This document shows, piece after piece, positions 1-8,089 of a stretch of DNA of 64,000 nt. The stretch covers positions 1,357,575-1,421,574 of the forward strand of contig JAMLGP010000001.1 in NCBI GenBank assembly GCA_023957835.1, written 5' to 3'. The position numbers and the translations under genes are program-made. The stretch comes from Homoserinimonas sp. GTDB taxonomy: Bacteria; Actinomycetota; Actinomycetes; Actinomycetales; Microbacteriaceae. The notes beneath the pieces were generated by a model. It searched no databases and was not told the origin of the DNA. It saw only the letters and a program-made list of their open reading frames with translations. Each line of letters starts with the position of its first letter. Position 1 is the first letter of the stretch.

Positions 1-857
1 CCCGGCAGGATCGTTCCTTCATTGAAGGTCGCAAGCAGGGAGTGGTCTTCTCCGCCTGCCAGGGCCAGTCGGACATCCTCTCCAAGGGCAGAGCCATGGA
101 AATTTATCGCAACTCCGCTTGCCTTCGCGACTCTTGCAGCATCCTTTGCCAGCCCGTCACTCAGGTCGAGCATTGCGGTAGCTCCGGCGATAGCTGCCAG
201 CGCGCCATCCTGAATAGGAGGCTTCGGCGCGAGCTGAGCCCGGGTTCGATCCCTCAGTCCAGATGCCTTCTCGCGATCGGGCTCACCGGCTTCGTCCACG
301 GCCTCGCTGAACAGCAGGCGCAGAGCTCTTGCCGCCTCGCCAAGCACCCCGGACACCGCAACCGCCTGACCGACCCTGGCGCCCGATCTGAGCACCGGAG
401 CTCTGCCCTCGAGGTCTCCAAAGGCGGTCACAGCAATCGTGAAAGTATCGGAAGCGGATAGATCCCCGCCTACTACGCCGCAGCCCGGAGCGAGCGACCT
501 GCAGGCTGCGTCAAGGCCGTCGGCGAGTCCCTCGAGAACTGAAACTGCAGTGTCCGGCGGAACAGCCACGGCTACCACCAGTGCGGTTGGTACAGCGCCC
601 ATTGCGGCGACGTCTGCGAGATTGCTTGCAGCGGCCTTCCAGCCGAGGTCGAAGGGAGTAGACCACTGGGTGCGAAAATCCGGGCCGCAGACCATGAGAT
701 CGGTGGTGACCACGAATCGGCCGTCTTCGGCTTTGAGGATTGCTGCGTCATCCCCCGGCCCAAGCAGTGCGAGGTTCGAAATCGGAAGTCGGGGGAAAAT
801 GCGCTCGAGCACCGCGCCTTCGCCAAGATCAGCGAGAGTGGGTTCGCGAGCATCCAT
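1..857 (-). CDS. thiL: Thiamine-monophosphate kinase, C-terminus beyond left edge
   Basis: ThiL phosphorylates thiamine monophosphate to thiamine diphosphate, the last step of cofactor synthesis in the cytosol. About 285 codons are present; family members run near 320, so the missing C-terminus lies outside the window. The frame shows the expected AIRS/PurM-fold motifs: GPGDDAAIL near residue 36, a TTDLMV strand, SNLADVAAMGA, GGDLSASD, and AGGEDHSLL near the edge. The start is the ATG at 857. A TAATTT hexamer (864-869, read on the minus strand) lies six bases upstream with no Shine-Dalgarno sequence, which suggests a leaderless mRNA. It is divergent from the DUF3515 gene, with 37 bp between start codons. 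Confidence 0.93.
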   Translation of the reverse strand, partial: MDAREPTLADLGEGAVLERIFPRLPISNLALLGPGDDAAILKAEDGRFVVTTDLMVCGPDFRTQWSTPFDLGWKAAASNLADVAAMGAVPTALVVAVAVPPDTAVSVLEGLADGLDAACRSLAPGCGVVGGDLSASDTFTIAVTAFGDLEGRAPVLRSGARVGQAVAVSGVLGEAARALRLLFSEAVDEAGEPDREKASGLRDRTRAQLAPKPPIQDGALAAIAGATAMLDLSDGLAKDAARVAKASGVAINFHGSALGEDVRLALAGGEDHSLLATFNEGTILP

Positions 858-881
858 CTCTTCAAATTAGCCCACTCGGGG

Positions 882-887
882 TAGCCT
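882..887 (+). promoter_or_regulatory. Leaderless -10 element for the DUF3515 gene
   Basis: TAGCCT followed by GAAATCG and the ATG at 895. The opposite strand carries TAATTT at 864-869 for thiL, so the two promoters lie back to back in under 40 bp. The spacing is what actinobacterial leaderless mRNAs show, where transcription starts on the first base of the start codon. No convincing -35 box was seen. Confidence 0.6.
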
Positions 888-894
888 GAAATCG

Positions 895-1434
895 ATGCGA
901 AACTTCCGGCCGCTATTGGCTCTTCCTCTGGTTCTGCTCGGTCTGTCCGGCTGCACGCCGATCGTTCCTTTGGATCCCGCGCCTGACGCAAACAACCCGA
1001 AGTGCGCGGACGTCATAGTGCGGCTGCCGGATGTGATTCTGGATGCCGACAAGCAGGACTTAGGATCAGACCCGGCCGGGGAATGGCTCAAGCGGGAAAC
1101 CGATGCTCAGGCGACTGGAGCGTGGGGGAATCCGACTTCCATTCTGCTGCGCTGCGGAGTCGCAGTTCCGGGTCCATCTACTTTGCCCTGCGCGACCGTA
1201 AAGGGAATCGACTGGCTCAGAGACGACAGCGGAGCGCCAAACTACGTGTTTACGACCTTCGGTCGCGACCCTGCAGTTGAAGTCGTCATCGACAGCAGTC
1301 GGGCTTCCGGCACGAACGTCCTCGAAGCTCTAAGTCTGGCGGTAGGCACTATCCCGACTACCGGCGCCTGCACGAATCCGATTGACGTGCTCGACTTGCC
1401 GAGTCCTGAACCCAGTCCAAGTCCGACCGAGTGA
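895..1434 (+). CDS. DUF3515-family lipoprotein
   Basis: This 179-residue protein has a signal peptide ending in a lipobox (LSGC, Cys at residue 20), so it should be lipid-anchored outside the membrane. The body has features of the actinobacterial DUF3515 family, including the AWGNP and LRCGV segments and paired cysteines, and it ends in a Pro/Ser-rich tail. The family has no established function; in actinobacteria it usually lies between ddl and thiL, as here. The ATG follows TAGCCT (882-887) by seven bases with no ribosome binding site, which implies leaderless translation. The gene converges on ddl. Confidence 0.85.
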   Translation: MRNFRPLLALPLVLLGLSGCTPIVPLDPAPDANNPKCADVIVRLPDVILDADKQDLGSDPAGEWLKRETDAQATGAWGNPTSILLRCGVAVPGPSTLPCATVKGIDWLRDDSGAPNYVFTTFGRDPAVEVVIDSSRASGTNVLEALSLAVGTIPTTGACTNPIDVLDLPSPEPSPSPTE

Positions 1435-1457
1435 GTCGACCGGCTGAGTCGACCGGC
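1432..1457 (+). repeat. 13-bp tandem duplication across a stop codon
   Basis: TGAGTCGACCGGC occurs twice with no gap (1432-1444 and 1445-1457). The first copy begins with the stop codon of the DUF3515 gene. It looks like a small recent slippage duplication in the gap between two convergent genes. No hairpin function is evident. Confidence 0.85.
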
Positions 1458-1462
1458 AGCTT

Positions 1463-2551
1463 TCAGCGGACGGTTTCGAGGCCCAGTTCGATGAGCTCGG
1501 TGATCAGGCTCTGATAGCTGAATCCGCTCGCGATCCAGCATTTCGGGAACATCGAAATCGGCGTGAAGCCGGGCATGGTGTTGATTTCATTCAATACAAA
1601 TCCGTCGGCAGTCAGGAAGAAATCAACTCTCGCGAGCCCTGAGCCGTCGATTGCATCGAATGCCCTCGCCGCGAGAGTCTGAAGTTCTGCGAGCTCTGCG
1701 GATGTCAGCTCGGTCGGGCAGGCAAGCTCCACTCCGGGCGCATCGAGGTACTTTGCCGCGAAATCATAAAAACCGCCGTCGCTGACGATTACTTCACCCG
1801 CGAGTGAAGCTCTTGTGGGCCCGCCATTGCGGCCGCTGAGCACTCCGCATTCAATTTCACGACCGGAGATCGCCTCTTCAATCAGCACTGTCTTGTCTTC
1901 GGCAAGTGCGGCATCCATTGCGGAATCGAAGTCCTCCCGGCGATCGACCCTGCTGACCCCTACCGAAGACCCCGCCCTGGCCGGCTTCACAAAAGCCGGC
2001 AGTCCCAGTCTCGCGGCACGCTTTCTGCAGGATTCCGGGTCGCTGGCCCATTCAGCCGCGGTCACACTCTCCCAGTCGGCCACCGGGATTCCAGCCTGCT
2101 TCAGGACCGTCTTGGTGAAGTGCTTGTCCATTCCGAGCGCAGAGGCCATCACGCCGTTTCCCACGTAGGGCAGATCGACGAGTTCGAGCATCCCCTGGAG
2201 GGTCCCGTCTTCACCGAATCTGCCGTGCAGAATCGGGAACACGACATCGATCTCACCGAGGCTTCGAAGTTCGTCCCCGCCTTCGGCAACCTTGAATTCG
2301 CGGGATTCCGCGCTCTCCGGAAAGAAGACCCTGGTTCCGTTATCGACTACTTCGGGGAGGTGTTCCGGGTCCAGCCTGAACCTCGCCGGATCATCCTGCT
2401 CCAGCACGAAGGCGCCCTGCCGGGTGATTCCGATCGGAACGACCTCGAACCGGCTGCGGTCGATTGCAGCCAGCACGCCGCCTGCGGTTGCGCAGCTAAT
2501 CGAGTGTTCGCTTGAACGACCGCCAAATACCAGGGCAACTCGAATTGTCAT
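1463..2551 (-). CDS. ddl: D-alanine--D-alanine ligase
   Basis: Ddl joins two D-alanines using ATP to make the dipeptide ending of the peptidoglycan stem peptide. The 362-residue length is normal. The N-terminus carries VFGGRSSEHSIS; the middle shows the ATP-grasp lysine region (FVKPARAGSSVGVSRV) and the EAISGREIECGVL strand; the end has ARVDFFL and NEINTMPGFTPISMFPK, which bind metal and substrate. Its ATG overlaps the gpsA stop by one base (TGATG), so it is translationally coupled as the last gene of the leuCD-murA-plsC-gpsA-ddl operon. The first two genes make leucine; the rest make wall and membrane precursors. Confidence 0.96.
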   Translation of the reverse strand: MTIRVALVFGGRSSEHSISCATAGGVLAAIDRSRFEVVPIGITRQGAFVLEQDDPARFRLDPEHLPEVVDNGTRVFFPESAESREFKVAEGGDELRSLGEIDVVFPILHGRFGEDGTLQGMLELVDLPYVGNGVMASALGMDKHFTKTVLKQAGIPVADWESVTAAEWASDPESCRKRAARLGLPAFVKPARAGSSVGVSRVDRREDFDSAMDAALAEDKTVLIEEAISGREIECGVLSGRNGGPTRASLAGEVIVSDGGFYDFAAKYLDAPGVELACPTELTSAELAELQTLAARAFDAIDGSGLARVDFFLTADGFVLNEINTMPGFTPISMFPKCWIASGFSYQSLITELIELGLETVR

Positions 2552-3594
2552 CAGCTCTCCGGTTGGGGTTCTTCGGAATTGGAAGTCAGGTGAGGAGCGA
2601 TGCTTCGCGGATCCAGGGTTCCGGCGAGAACTTCCGCGACCTGAGAAACGATTGGCATTTCCACACCCTTGGCCATGGCGAGTTCGAGGATCGGCGCAAT
2701 CGAAGCGAGCCCCTCTGCGACCTGATTCATCTGGGAAACGACATCCTTAAAACTGTAGCCCTGACCGAGGAGCCGCCCGGCCGTGTTGTTGCGCGACAGC
2801 GAAGACTCGCAGGTCGCAATCAGATCACCGAGTCCGGCAAGTCCCGCGAGAGTATCGGCCCTGCCGCCGTAAGCGACGGCGAAGTCGGTAATCTCGACGA
2901 GACCCCTCGTGATGATCGAGGCTTTCGTGTTTTCGCCGTAGCCCACGCCGTCGACTATTCCGATTGCCACCGCGATGAGGTTCTTGAGCACTCCGCCGAA
3001 TTCAGTTCCGATCACATCGGTGTTGGTGAAGGTCCGCAAGTAGTCGGTGCGAGCTGCCAGAGCGACGAGACTGGCGGTAGAGGCGCTTTCCGAGGCCGCA
3101 ACAGTTGCTGTGGGTTCTTCTCTGGCGATTTCCAGAGCGAGGTTTGGCCCCGAGATCACCGCGACCTGATCCGGATGTATTCCAAGTTCTTCGAGAATCA
3201 CCTGGCTCATCCGCATGGCAGAGCCTCTCTCGACGCCCTTCATGAGACTGACAACCACTGCATCCCGCGGAATCAGGTCTCGAATGGCTGAGAGATTGGC
3301 TCTCAAAGTCTGGCTCGGCACCGAAACGAAGACCATTTCCACCTGGTCGAGAACCTCGTCGACGTTCGAGCTCGCCCAAAGGTTTCTGGGGAGGTTTATC
3401 CCGGGGAGGTAGTCGCTGTTGCGCTTTGCTTCTGCGATTTCTCTGGCAAGCTCCGGCCTCCTCGCCCAGATCGCGACATCCGAACCGCCATCGGAAAGAA
3501 CTTTCGCGAAAGTGGTTCCCCAGCTGCCCGCTCCAAGCACTGCGACTCTTCTCGCGCCCGGAGTAGTAACTCGGATCGGCATGGTGCTGCTCAC
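2551..3594 (-). CDS. gpsA: Glycerol-3-phosphate dehydrogenase [NAD(P)+]
   Basis: GpsA reduces dihydroxyacetone phosphate to sn-glycerol 3-phosphate, the backbone for phospholipids. The 347-residue protein has an N-terminal Rossmann motif (GAGSWGTTFA, near residues 21-30), the SLMKGVE and SGPNLALEIA segments around the active site, and the family's C-terminal helical domain with GLGDLIATC. I chose the GTG at 3594. It overlaps the plsC stop as GTGA and has GAGGAG just upstream; an in-frame ATG at 3582 is an alternative. Lying next to plsC, which uses its product, it fits a glycerolipid step inside this operon. Confidence 0.96.
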   Translation of the reverse strand: MSSTMPIRVTTPGARRVAVLGAGSWGTTFAKVLSDGGSDVAIWARRPELAREIAEAKRNSDYLPGINLPRNLWASSNVDEVLDQVEMVFVSVPSQTLRANLSAIRDLIPRDAVVVSLMKGVERGSAMRMSQVILEELGIHPDQVAVISGPNLALEIAREEPTATVAASESASTASLVALAARTDYLRTFTNTDVIGTEFGGVLKNLIAVAIGIVDGVGYGENTKASIITRGLVEITDFAVAYGGRADTLAGLAGLGDLIATCESSLSRNNTAGRLLGQGYSFKDVVSQMNQVAEGLASIAPILELAMAKGVEMPIVSQVAEVLAGTLDPRSIAPHLTSNSEEPQPES

Positions 3595-4355
3595 TTGCGC
3601 TCCTCGAATCGACCGGTTTCGGACTGTCCCATTTTCGCGGGATCCCAGCGCTTTTTGGGAGGCTCTTCCCCGCGCAGCTCTCCGAGCAGTTTCGCGATCG
3701 CTTCCATAACCTCATCTGTAGCCTTGTTGAGCGCTGCGGCGTTGAGTTCCTTGCCGCGGTACTTGGACAGGTCGACCGGTGGGCCGAAGAGAACGCTCAC
3801 CTTCTTTCGCGGGAAGAAGCTGATTTTCTTTCCGTAGCGGGCCATGATCTGCTGGGTGCCCCAGTGCGCAACAGGGATCAGCGGGACATCCGCTTCAAGG
3901 GCGAGCCGAACCGCTCCCGATTTTCCGCGCATCGGCCATAAATCAGGATCGCGGGTGAGAGTGCCTTCCGGGTAGACAACGACCAGAAGCTGCTTCTCCA
4001 CCAGCTGGTTCGCCGCCTGAAGAGGATCGCCGCCGCTTCGCGGGGCGTGCCGATCCACCGGAATCTGATCGGAGCGCCTCAACAGCCAGCCGAGAATCGG
4101 AACTTTGAAGAGCGAAGCTTTCGCGAGGTAGCGGGGAGTGCGGCCGAGCTTCCAGATCGCGACCCCGATCACCAGCGGGTCGATTTCGCTGTAGTGGTTT
4201 GGAGAGACCACCACCGCTCCGCGACCGGGCAGGTGCTCTCCGCCTTCGACCTTGTATTTGCCAAGCAGGTTCATAAGAGGCAGGACGATCGAGGCCAGGA
4301 AGCGGAACATGAAGGTCCGTTCCGCCCTCGTGGGCTTCGGCCTGCCGGAAGCCAC
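3591..4355 (-). CDS. plsC: 1-acyl-sn-glycerol-3-phosphate acyltransferase (PlsC family)
   Basis: It probably transfers an acyl chain to lysophosphatidic acid at the membrane, giving phosphatidic acid. The family's catalytic HX4D motif is visible as NHYSEID (near residues 53-59) and the substrate-binding motif as YPEGT (near 129). An N-terminal hydrophobic stretch should hold it to the membrane. The 254-residue length is typical. The start is the GTG at 4355, with AGAGGA upstream at suitable spacing. It lies two bases after murA and overlaps gpsA by four bases, so the operon is tightly packed. Acyl-chain preference cannot be told from sequence, and other lysophospholipid substrates are possible. 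Confidence 0.9.
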   Translation of the reverse strand: MASGRPKPTRAERTFMFRFLASIVLPLMNLLGKYKVEGGEHLPGRGAVVVSPNHYSEIDPLVIGVAIWKLGRTPRYLAKASLFKVPILGWLLRRSDQIPVDRHAPRSGGDPLQAANQLVEKQLLVVVYPEGTLTRDPDLWPMRGKSGAVRLALEADVPLIPVAHWGTQQIMARYGKKISFFPRKKVSVLFGPPVDLSKYRGKELNAAALNKATDEVMEAIAKLLGELRGEEPPKKRWDPAKMGQSETGRFEERK

Positions 4356-4357
4356 TA

Positions 4358-5683
4358 CTAGTCCTCTACCTCGAAGTCTGCGCCGAGTCCGGCGAGCTTC
4401 TCAACGAAGTGCTCATAGCCCCTGCGGATCAAATCGACATTGCTCACTCTGGACACGCCTTCCGCGCTGAGCGCTGCGATTACGTGGCTGAAGCCGCCCC
4501 TAAGATCGGGAACCCGGATATCTCTGGCCTGCAGCGGAGTCGGCCCGGTAATCACGGCAGCCTGCTCGAAGTCGCGTCTGGCGACTCTGCGCGGGTATCC
4601 TTCGAGTCCGTGCGGGTGCACAACGATATTCGCACCCATCTCGATTAGCGCGTCGGTGAATCCGAAACGGTTCTCGTAAACGGTCTCGTGGACGATCGAG
4701 ACTCCGTCTGCCTGAGTCAGGGCCACCACGAGGGGCTGTTGCCAGTCGGTCATGAAGCCCGGGTGGACATCCGTTTCAATGGTCACGGGCTTTAGCAGCC
4801 CGCCAGGGTGGTAGAAGCGAATGCCGTCCTCGCGAACGTCAAAGCGGCCGCCGACCTTCCGATAGACGTTAAGGAACGTCATCAAATGAGCCTGCTTCGC
4901 CCCTGCGACGAAGATGTCGCCATTGGTCACCAGTGCGGCGGTGGCCCAGCTCGCGGCCTCGTTCCGATCGAAGATCGCGCGGTGATCGTAGCCGGTGAGG
5001 CTGTCGACTCCTTCAATGAAAATCACGCGGTTGGGCTCTACCGAGATGATCGCCCCCATCTTTTGGAGGATTGCGATCAGATCCATGATCTCCGGTTCGA
5101 TCGCAGCGCCGCGCAGCTCTGTAGTGCCTTTGGCTCGCACCGAAGTGAGCAGCACCTGTTCGGTCGCCCCAACACTCGGGTAGGGAAGAACAATGTTTGC
5201 ACCAGTGAGTCCGTCAGGTGCGGTCAGGTGGATGCCCTCGTAGCTCTTGTCTACCGTCGCACCGAAAGCGCGAAGGGCGTCGAGGTGGAAGTCGATCGGC
5301 CGGTCTCCGATTCGGCAACCACCGAGGTCCGGAATGAACGCCTCGCCGAGCCTGTGCAGCAAGGGCCCGCAGAACAGAATCGGGATGCGGCTGGAAGAAG
5401 CCAGAGCGTCAACCTCTGCGAAGTGCGCGGTTTCAACATTGCTCGGGTCGAGCAGCAGCTCGCCGGGCTCTTTTTCGGTGACTAGCACCCCGTGCACCTC
5501 GAGAAGACCGCGCACGACGGCAACATCGCTGATATCCGGAACATCGCGAAGCAGGCTGGGAGTCTCCCCGAGCAGAGCCGCAACCATCGCCTTGGTTGCG
5601 AGGTTTTTTGCACCGCGAACATCGACGCGACCGCGCAACGGGTTACCGCCCTTGATCACAAGGGTGTCGCCGGTTGCTGGCAT
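4358..5683 (-). CDS. murA: UDP-N-acetylglucosamine 1-carboxyvinyltransferase
   Basis: MurA transfers enolpyruvyl from PEP to UDP-GlcNAc, the first committed step of peptidoglycan synthesis. The 441-residue protein has the N-terminal KGGNPLRGRVDVRGAKN substrate loop, the inside-out alpha/beta barrel repeats, and a HPGFMTDWQQP segment typical of the family. In the catalytic loop the usual Cys position reads GGCRIGDRPIDFH, with a Cys before RIGDRP, so attention to this residue would help in judging fosfomycin response. The ATG at 5683 is preferred over an in-frame TTG two codons earlier. It follows leuD by about 50 bp and leads into plsC. Confidence 0.95.
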   Translation of the reverse strand: MPATGDTLVIKGGNPLRGRVDVRGAKNLATKAMVAALLGETPSLLRDVPDISDVAVVRGLLEVHGVLVTEKEPGELLLDPSNVETAHFAEVDALASSSRIPILFCGPLLHRLGEAFIPDLGGCRIGDRPIDFHLDALRAFGATVDKSYEGIHLTAPDGLTGANIVLPYPSVGATEQVLLTSVRAKGTTELRGAAIEPEIMDLIAILQKMGAIISVEPNRVIFIEGVDSLTGYDHRAIFDRNEAASWATAALVTNGDIFVAGAKQAHLMTFLNVYRKVGGRFDVREDGIRFYHPGGLLKPVTIETDVHPGFMTDWQQPLVVALTQADGVSIVHETVYENRFGFTDALIEMGANIVVHPHGLEGYPRRVARRDFEQAAVITGPTPLQARDIRVPDLRGGFSHVIAALSAEGVSRVSNVDLIRRGYEHFVEKLAGLGADFEVED

Positions 5684-5734
5684 CCGCAATCCCGCCTTTC
5701 TGATTCCTCGACTAGCGCTGTCTAGCGACTGCCG

Positions 5735-6331
5735 CTACTTTACGGGCAGGGTCTTTGGCCTCCAGGCCTCTCTGGTCTCCTCGAAAACCTTGATTCGGGC
5801 TTCTTCCCGCAAGGTTAGACCAATATCGTCGAGTCCTTCCAGCAGCCGCCATCTAGTGTAATCGTCGATCTCGAATGGCACCGTGCAGGAGCCAATTGTC
5901 ACGGTCTTTTCCTGCAAATCCACAGTCGCGGCTACCCCGGGTGCGGCATCAATCTCGGCCCAAAGACTCTCAAGGTCTTCTTCGGTGATAAGTCCGGTCA
6001 ACAGCCCCTGCTTACCTGAGTTTCCCCTGAAGATATCGCCGAATCTAGGGCTGAGCACCGCCCTGAATCCGTAGTCTCTCAGCGCCCAGACCGCGTGCTC
6101 CCTGCTCGAACCGGTGCCGAAGTCCGGACCAGCGACCAGCACTCTGGGGTTTGAGAACCTTGGATCATTCAGAATGAATGCCGGATCCTGTCGCCAGGCG
6201 TAAAACAGGGCGTCATCGAAGCCCGTCTTGGTCACTCGCTTGAGGAATTCGGCCGGAATGATCTGGTCGGTATCCACATTTGAGCGCTTGAGCGGCATCG
6301 CGGTGCCCTTGATTACTGTCACTTTCTCCAT
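5735..6331 (-). CDS. leuD: 3-isopropylmalate dehydratase small subunit
   Basis: LeuD forms the swivelling small subunit that, with LeuC, isomerises 2-isopropylmalate to 3-isopropylmalate in leucine synthesis. It begins [20 protein letters not shown], and the family segments [13 protein letters not shown] and [13 protein letters not shown] are clear. The start is the ATG at 6331, which shares one base with the leuC stop (TGATG); frame upstream of it is inside leuC. The 198 residues match the usual bacterial length. Its stoichiometric partner is directly upstream, so translational coupling is likely. Confidence 0.96.
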   Translation of the reverse strand: MEKVTVIKGTAMPLKRSNVDTDQIIPAEFLKRVTKTGFDDALFYAWRQDPAFILNDPRFSNPRVLVAGPDFGTGSSREHAVWALRDYGFRAVLSPRFGDIFRGNSGKQGLLTGLITEEDLESLWAEIDAAPGVAATVDLQEKTVTIGSCTVPFEIDDYTRWRLLEGLDDIGLTLREEARIKVFEETREAWRPKTLPVK

Positions 6332-7761
6332 CAGGCAACCTGCGCTTTCAGGGTCGGTTCCTCTAGATCCCACGGACTGGAAAGGGTGCCGCGAACTGCG
6401 GTAGCCGCGGCGACGAGCGGAGAAACCAGGTGCGTCCTTCCTCCCTTGCCCTGCCGACCCTCGAAGTTTCGGTTCGAAGTGGACGCGCAGCGCTCACCCG
6501 GAGCGAGCTGGTCCGGGTTCATCCCGAGGCACATCGAACAACCGGCGAACCTCCACTCGGCCCCGAATTCCTCGAAGACCTTGTCGAGGCCCTCGGCTTC
6601 TGCCTCAAGTCTCACCCTCGCCGACCCGGGAACAACCATGACTCGAAGTCCATCGGCTTTCTTTCTCCCCCTGATCACCGAAGCGAATGCCCGAAGATCT
6701 TCAATCCGGCTATTGGTGCACGATCCCATGAAGACGGTGTCTACCCGGATGTCTTTCATTCGGGTCCCCGGCTCCAAGTCCATATATTCAAGGGCTCGCT
6801 GAGCAGAGGCTCGCAGGTTTGGATCTTCAATGCTCTCTGGATCCGGAATCGACTCGGAGAGCGAGACCCCCTGGCCGGGATTCGTCCCCCAGGTTACGAA
6901 CGGTTCGAGCTCCGACGCGTTGAGGTTCACTTCGGCGTCAAAGACCGCGTCCTCGTCTGTGGCAAGGCTCCTCCAGTACTCGACCGCAACATCCCAGTCG
7001 GAACCCTGGGGAGCGTGCGGCTTTCCCTTTAGGTAGGCGAACGTGGTTTCGTCCGGGGCCACCATTCCGGCTCTGGCTCCGGCTTCAATCGACATATTGC
7101 AGATCGTCATCCGGCCTTCCATGGAGAGCGCGCGAATTGCGCTGCCGCGGTACTCGAGTACATAGCCCTGACCGCCACCGGTACCGATTTTCGCAATTAC
7201 TGCGAGGATGATGTCTTTGGCGCTGACTCCTTCCCGAAGCTGCCCCTCAACATTGATCGCCATCGTCTTGAACGGCTTGAGCGGCAGAGTCTGGGTAGCC
7301 AGAACATGCTCGACTTCGCTCGTGCCGATTCCGAATGCCATGGCCCCGAAAGCTCCGTGGGTGCTCGTGTGGGAGTCGCCGCAAACGACAGTGATTCCCG
7401 GCTGGGTCAGCCCGAGCTGCGGCCCGACGACGTGAACGATTCCCTGTTCCTTGTCGCCGAGAGGGTGCAGCCTCACGCCGAACTCCGCGCAGTTCTTTCT
7501 GAGGGTTTCGATCTGCAGGCGGCTGACCGGATCTTCTATTTGTCTCGTGATGTTGATCGTCGGAGTGTTGTGGTCCTCGGTTGCAATCGTGAGGTCCGGG
7601 CGGCGCACCGGCCTGCCTTCTGCCCTCAGCCCGTCGAAGGCCTGAGGAGAAGTCACCTCGTGGATGAGATGCAGGTCTATATAGATGAGGTCCGGTGCCC
7701 CGTCTTCGCCTTTGGCGACTACGTGGTCGTTCCAGACCTTCTCTGCAAGAGTCTTGCCCAT
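6331..7761 (-). CDS. leuC: 3-isopropylmalate dehydratase large subunit
   Basis: LeuC is the 4Fe-4S aconitase-type catalytic subunit of isopropylmalate isomerase. Its 476 residues carry the substrate and cluster motifs: [20 protein letters not shown], the first cluster cysteine in MGSCTNSR, and the paired cysteines in [19 protein letters not shown] lies upstream of the ATG at good spacing. It opens a leftward operon with leuD, murA, plsC, gpsA and ddl. The 118 bases before it contain a leucine-rich leader peptide and a terminator-like hairpin, so expression probably responds to leucine supply. The coupling of leucine and wall genes in one transcript is inferred from spacing. Confidence 0.97.
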   Translation of the reverse strand: MGKTLAEKVWNDHVVAKGEDGAPDLIYIDLHLIHEVTSPQAFDGLRAEGRPVRRPDLTIATEDHNTPTINITRQIEDPVSRLQIETLRKNCAEFGVRLHPLGDKEQGIVHVVGPQLGLTQPGITVVCGDSHTSTHGAFGAMAFGIGTSEVEHVLATQTLPLKPFKTMAINVEGQLREGVSAKDIILAVIAKIGTGGGQGYVLEYRGSAIRALSMEGRMTICNMSIEAGARAGMVAPDETTFAYLKGKPHAPQGSDWDVAVEYWRSLATDEDAVFDAEVNLNASELEPFVTWGTNPGQGVSLSESIPDPESIEDPNLRASAQRALEYMDLEPGTRMKDIRVDTVFMGSCTNSRIEDLRAFASVIRGRKKADGLRVMVVPGSARVRLEAEAEGLDKVFEEFGAEWRFAGCSMCLGMNPDQLAPGERCASTSNRNFEGRQGKGGRTHLVSPLVAAATAVRGTLSSPWDLEEPTLKAQVA

Positions 7762-7808
7762 TGGAATGGTCCTTACTGTTCGCTGTCCAGGTTCTCAGCC
7801 AACAAGAG

Positions 7809-7853
7809 ACTCCGCGACGAGGAGGCCGAGCGCTTCAGACCCCGTCGCGGCGT
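7809..7853 (-). terminator. Putative attenuator hairpin in the leuC leader
   Basis: CCGCGACG (7843-7850 on the minus strand) pairs with CGTCGCGG (7812-7819), and G-U/G-C pairs extend the stem to about 11 bp around a loop near 18 nt. The bases after it read AGTCTCTTGTT, a weak U-rich tail. The left arm lies inside the leader peptide's last codons. No clear alternative antiterminator was found by eye, so this may be a terminator or a structure acting on translation or Rho. Confidence 0.5.
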
Positions 7854-7879
7854 CGAAGGAGCAAACCGCTGGCGAACAT
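7835..7879 (-). CDS. leuL: Leucine leader peptide of the leuCD operon (14 residues)
   Basis: The minus strand encodes MFASGLLLRRRDGV then TGA. Three consecutive leucine codons (TTG CTC CTT) sit at residues 6-8, the hallmark of a transcription-attenuation leader. The ATG follows TAACCT by seven bases with no Shine-Dalgarno, so the mRNA is probably leaderless; actinobacterial amino-acid leader peptides are often organised this way. The codons after the leucines form the left arm of the hairpin at 7812-7850. Ribosome stalling at scarce leucyl-tRNA would therefore change which RNA structure forms ahead of leuC. The identification rests on composition, position and promoter; the mechanism is inferred. 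Confidence 0.75.
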   Translation of the reverse strand: MFASGLLLRRRDGV

Positions 7880-7887
7880 CGATTTCA

Positions 7888-7954
7888 GGTTAGCACCGCG
7901 GAACTGGCCGCCGTGCACCCTCGAAACCGATGGTCGGCCCCGAAGGTGCTAACC
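7888..7954. repeat. Perfect 10-bp inverted repeat around the leuL promoter
   Basis: GGTTAGCACC (7888-7897) and GGTGCTAACC (7945-7954) face each other across 47 bp. The arm nearer the leader peptide overlaps its TAACCT -10 hexamer. Centre-to-centre distance is 57 bp. Since the leader transcript should start at 7879, the repeat is probably a DNA site for a regulator, not an RNA hairpin. Confidence 0.6.
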
Positions 7955-8089
7955 CCCGTCCGCAATATCTAAACCCTCTGCTGACCGGGGCAGCCAAATC
8001 GTGGAATAGTAGGTCTGAAGTCGAGCAGATCGCTAACCTGCGGCTGCCCCGTCGAATCGCCCAAAAGGCCAGTACACCGGAGTCTTAAC

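Larger units (their letters stand above)
7762..8089. promoter_or_regulatory. Divergent leuC / leucine dehydrogenase control region
   Basis: This 328-bp gap separates two leucine genes facing away from each other. On the minus strand it holds a leaderless leader peptide (7835-7879) and a GC-rich hairpin before leuC. Two perfect 10-bp inverted repeats occur: GGTTAGCACC at 7888-7897 with its complement at 7945-7954, and CGGGGCAGCC at 7986-7995 with its complement at 8042-8051. A TAACCT hexamer at 8034-8039 could be a -10 box for the rightward gene, whose GGAG lies seven bases before its ATG. Confidence 0.65.

Noticed and set aside
572..991. A 139-residue minus-strand frame across the thiL start
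   Set aside because: It overlaps thiL and the DUF3515 gene in another frame, has no family features, and would cross both leaderless promoters.
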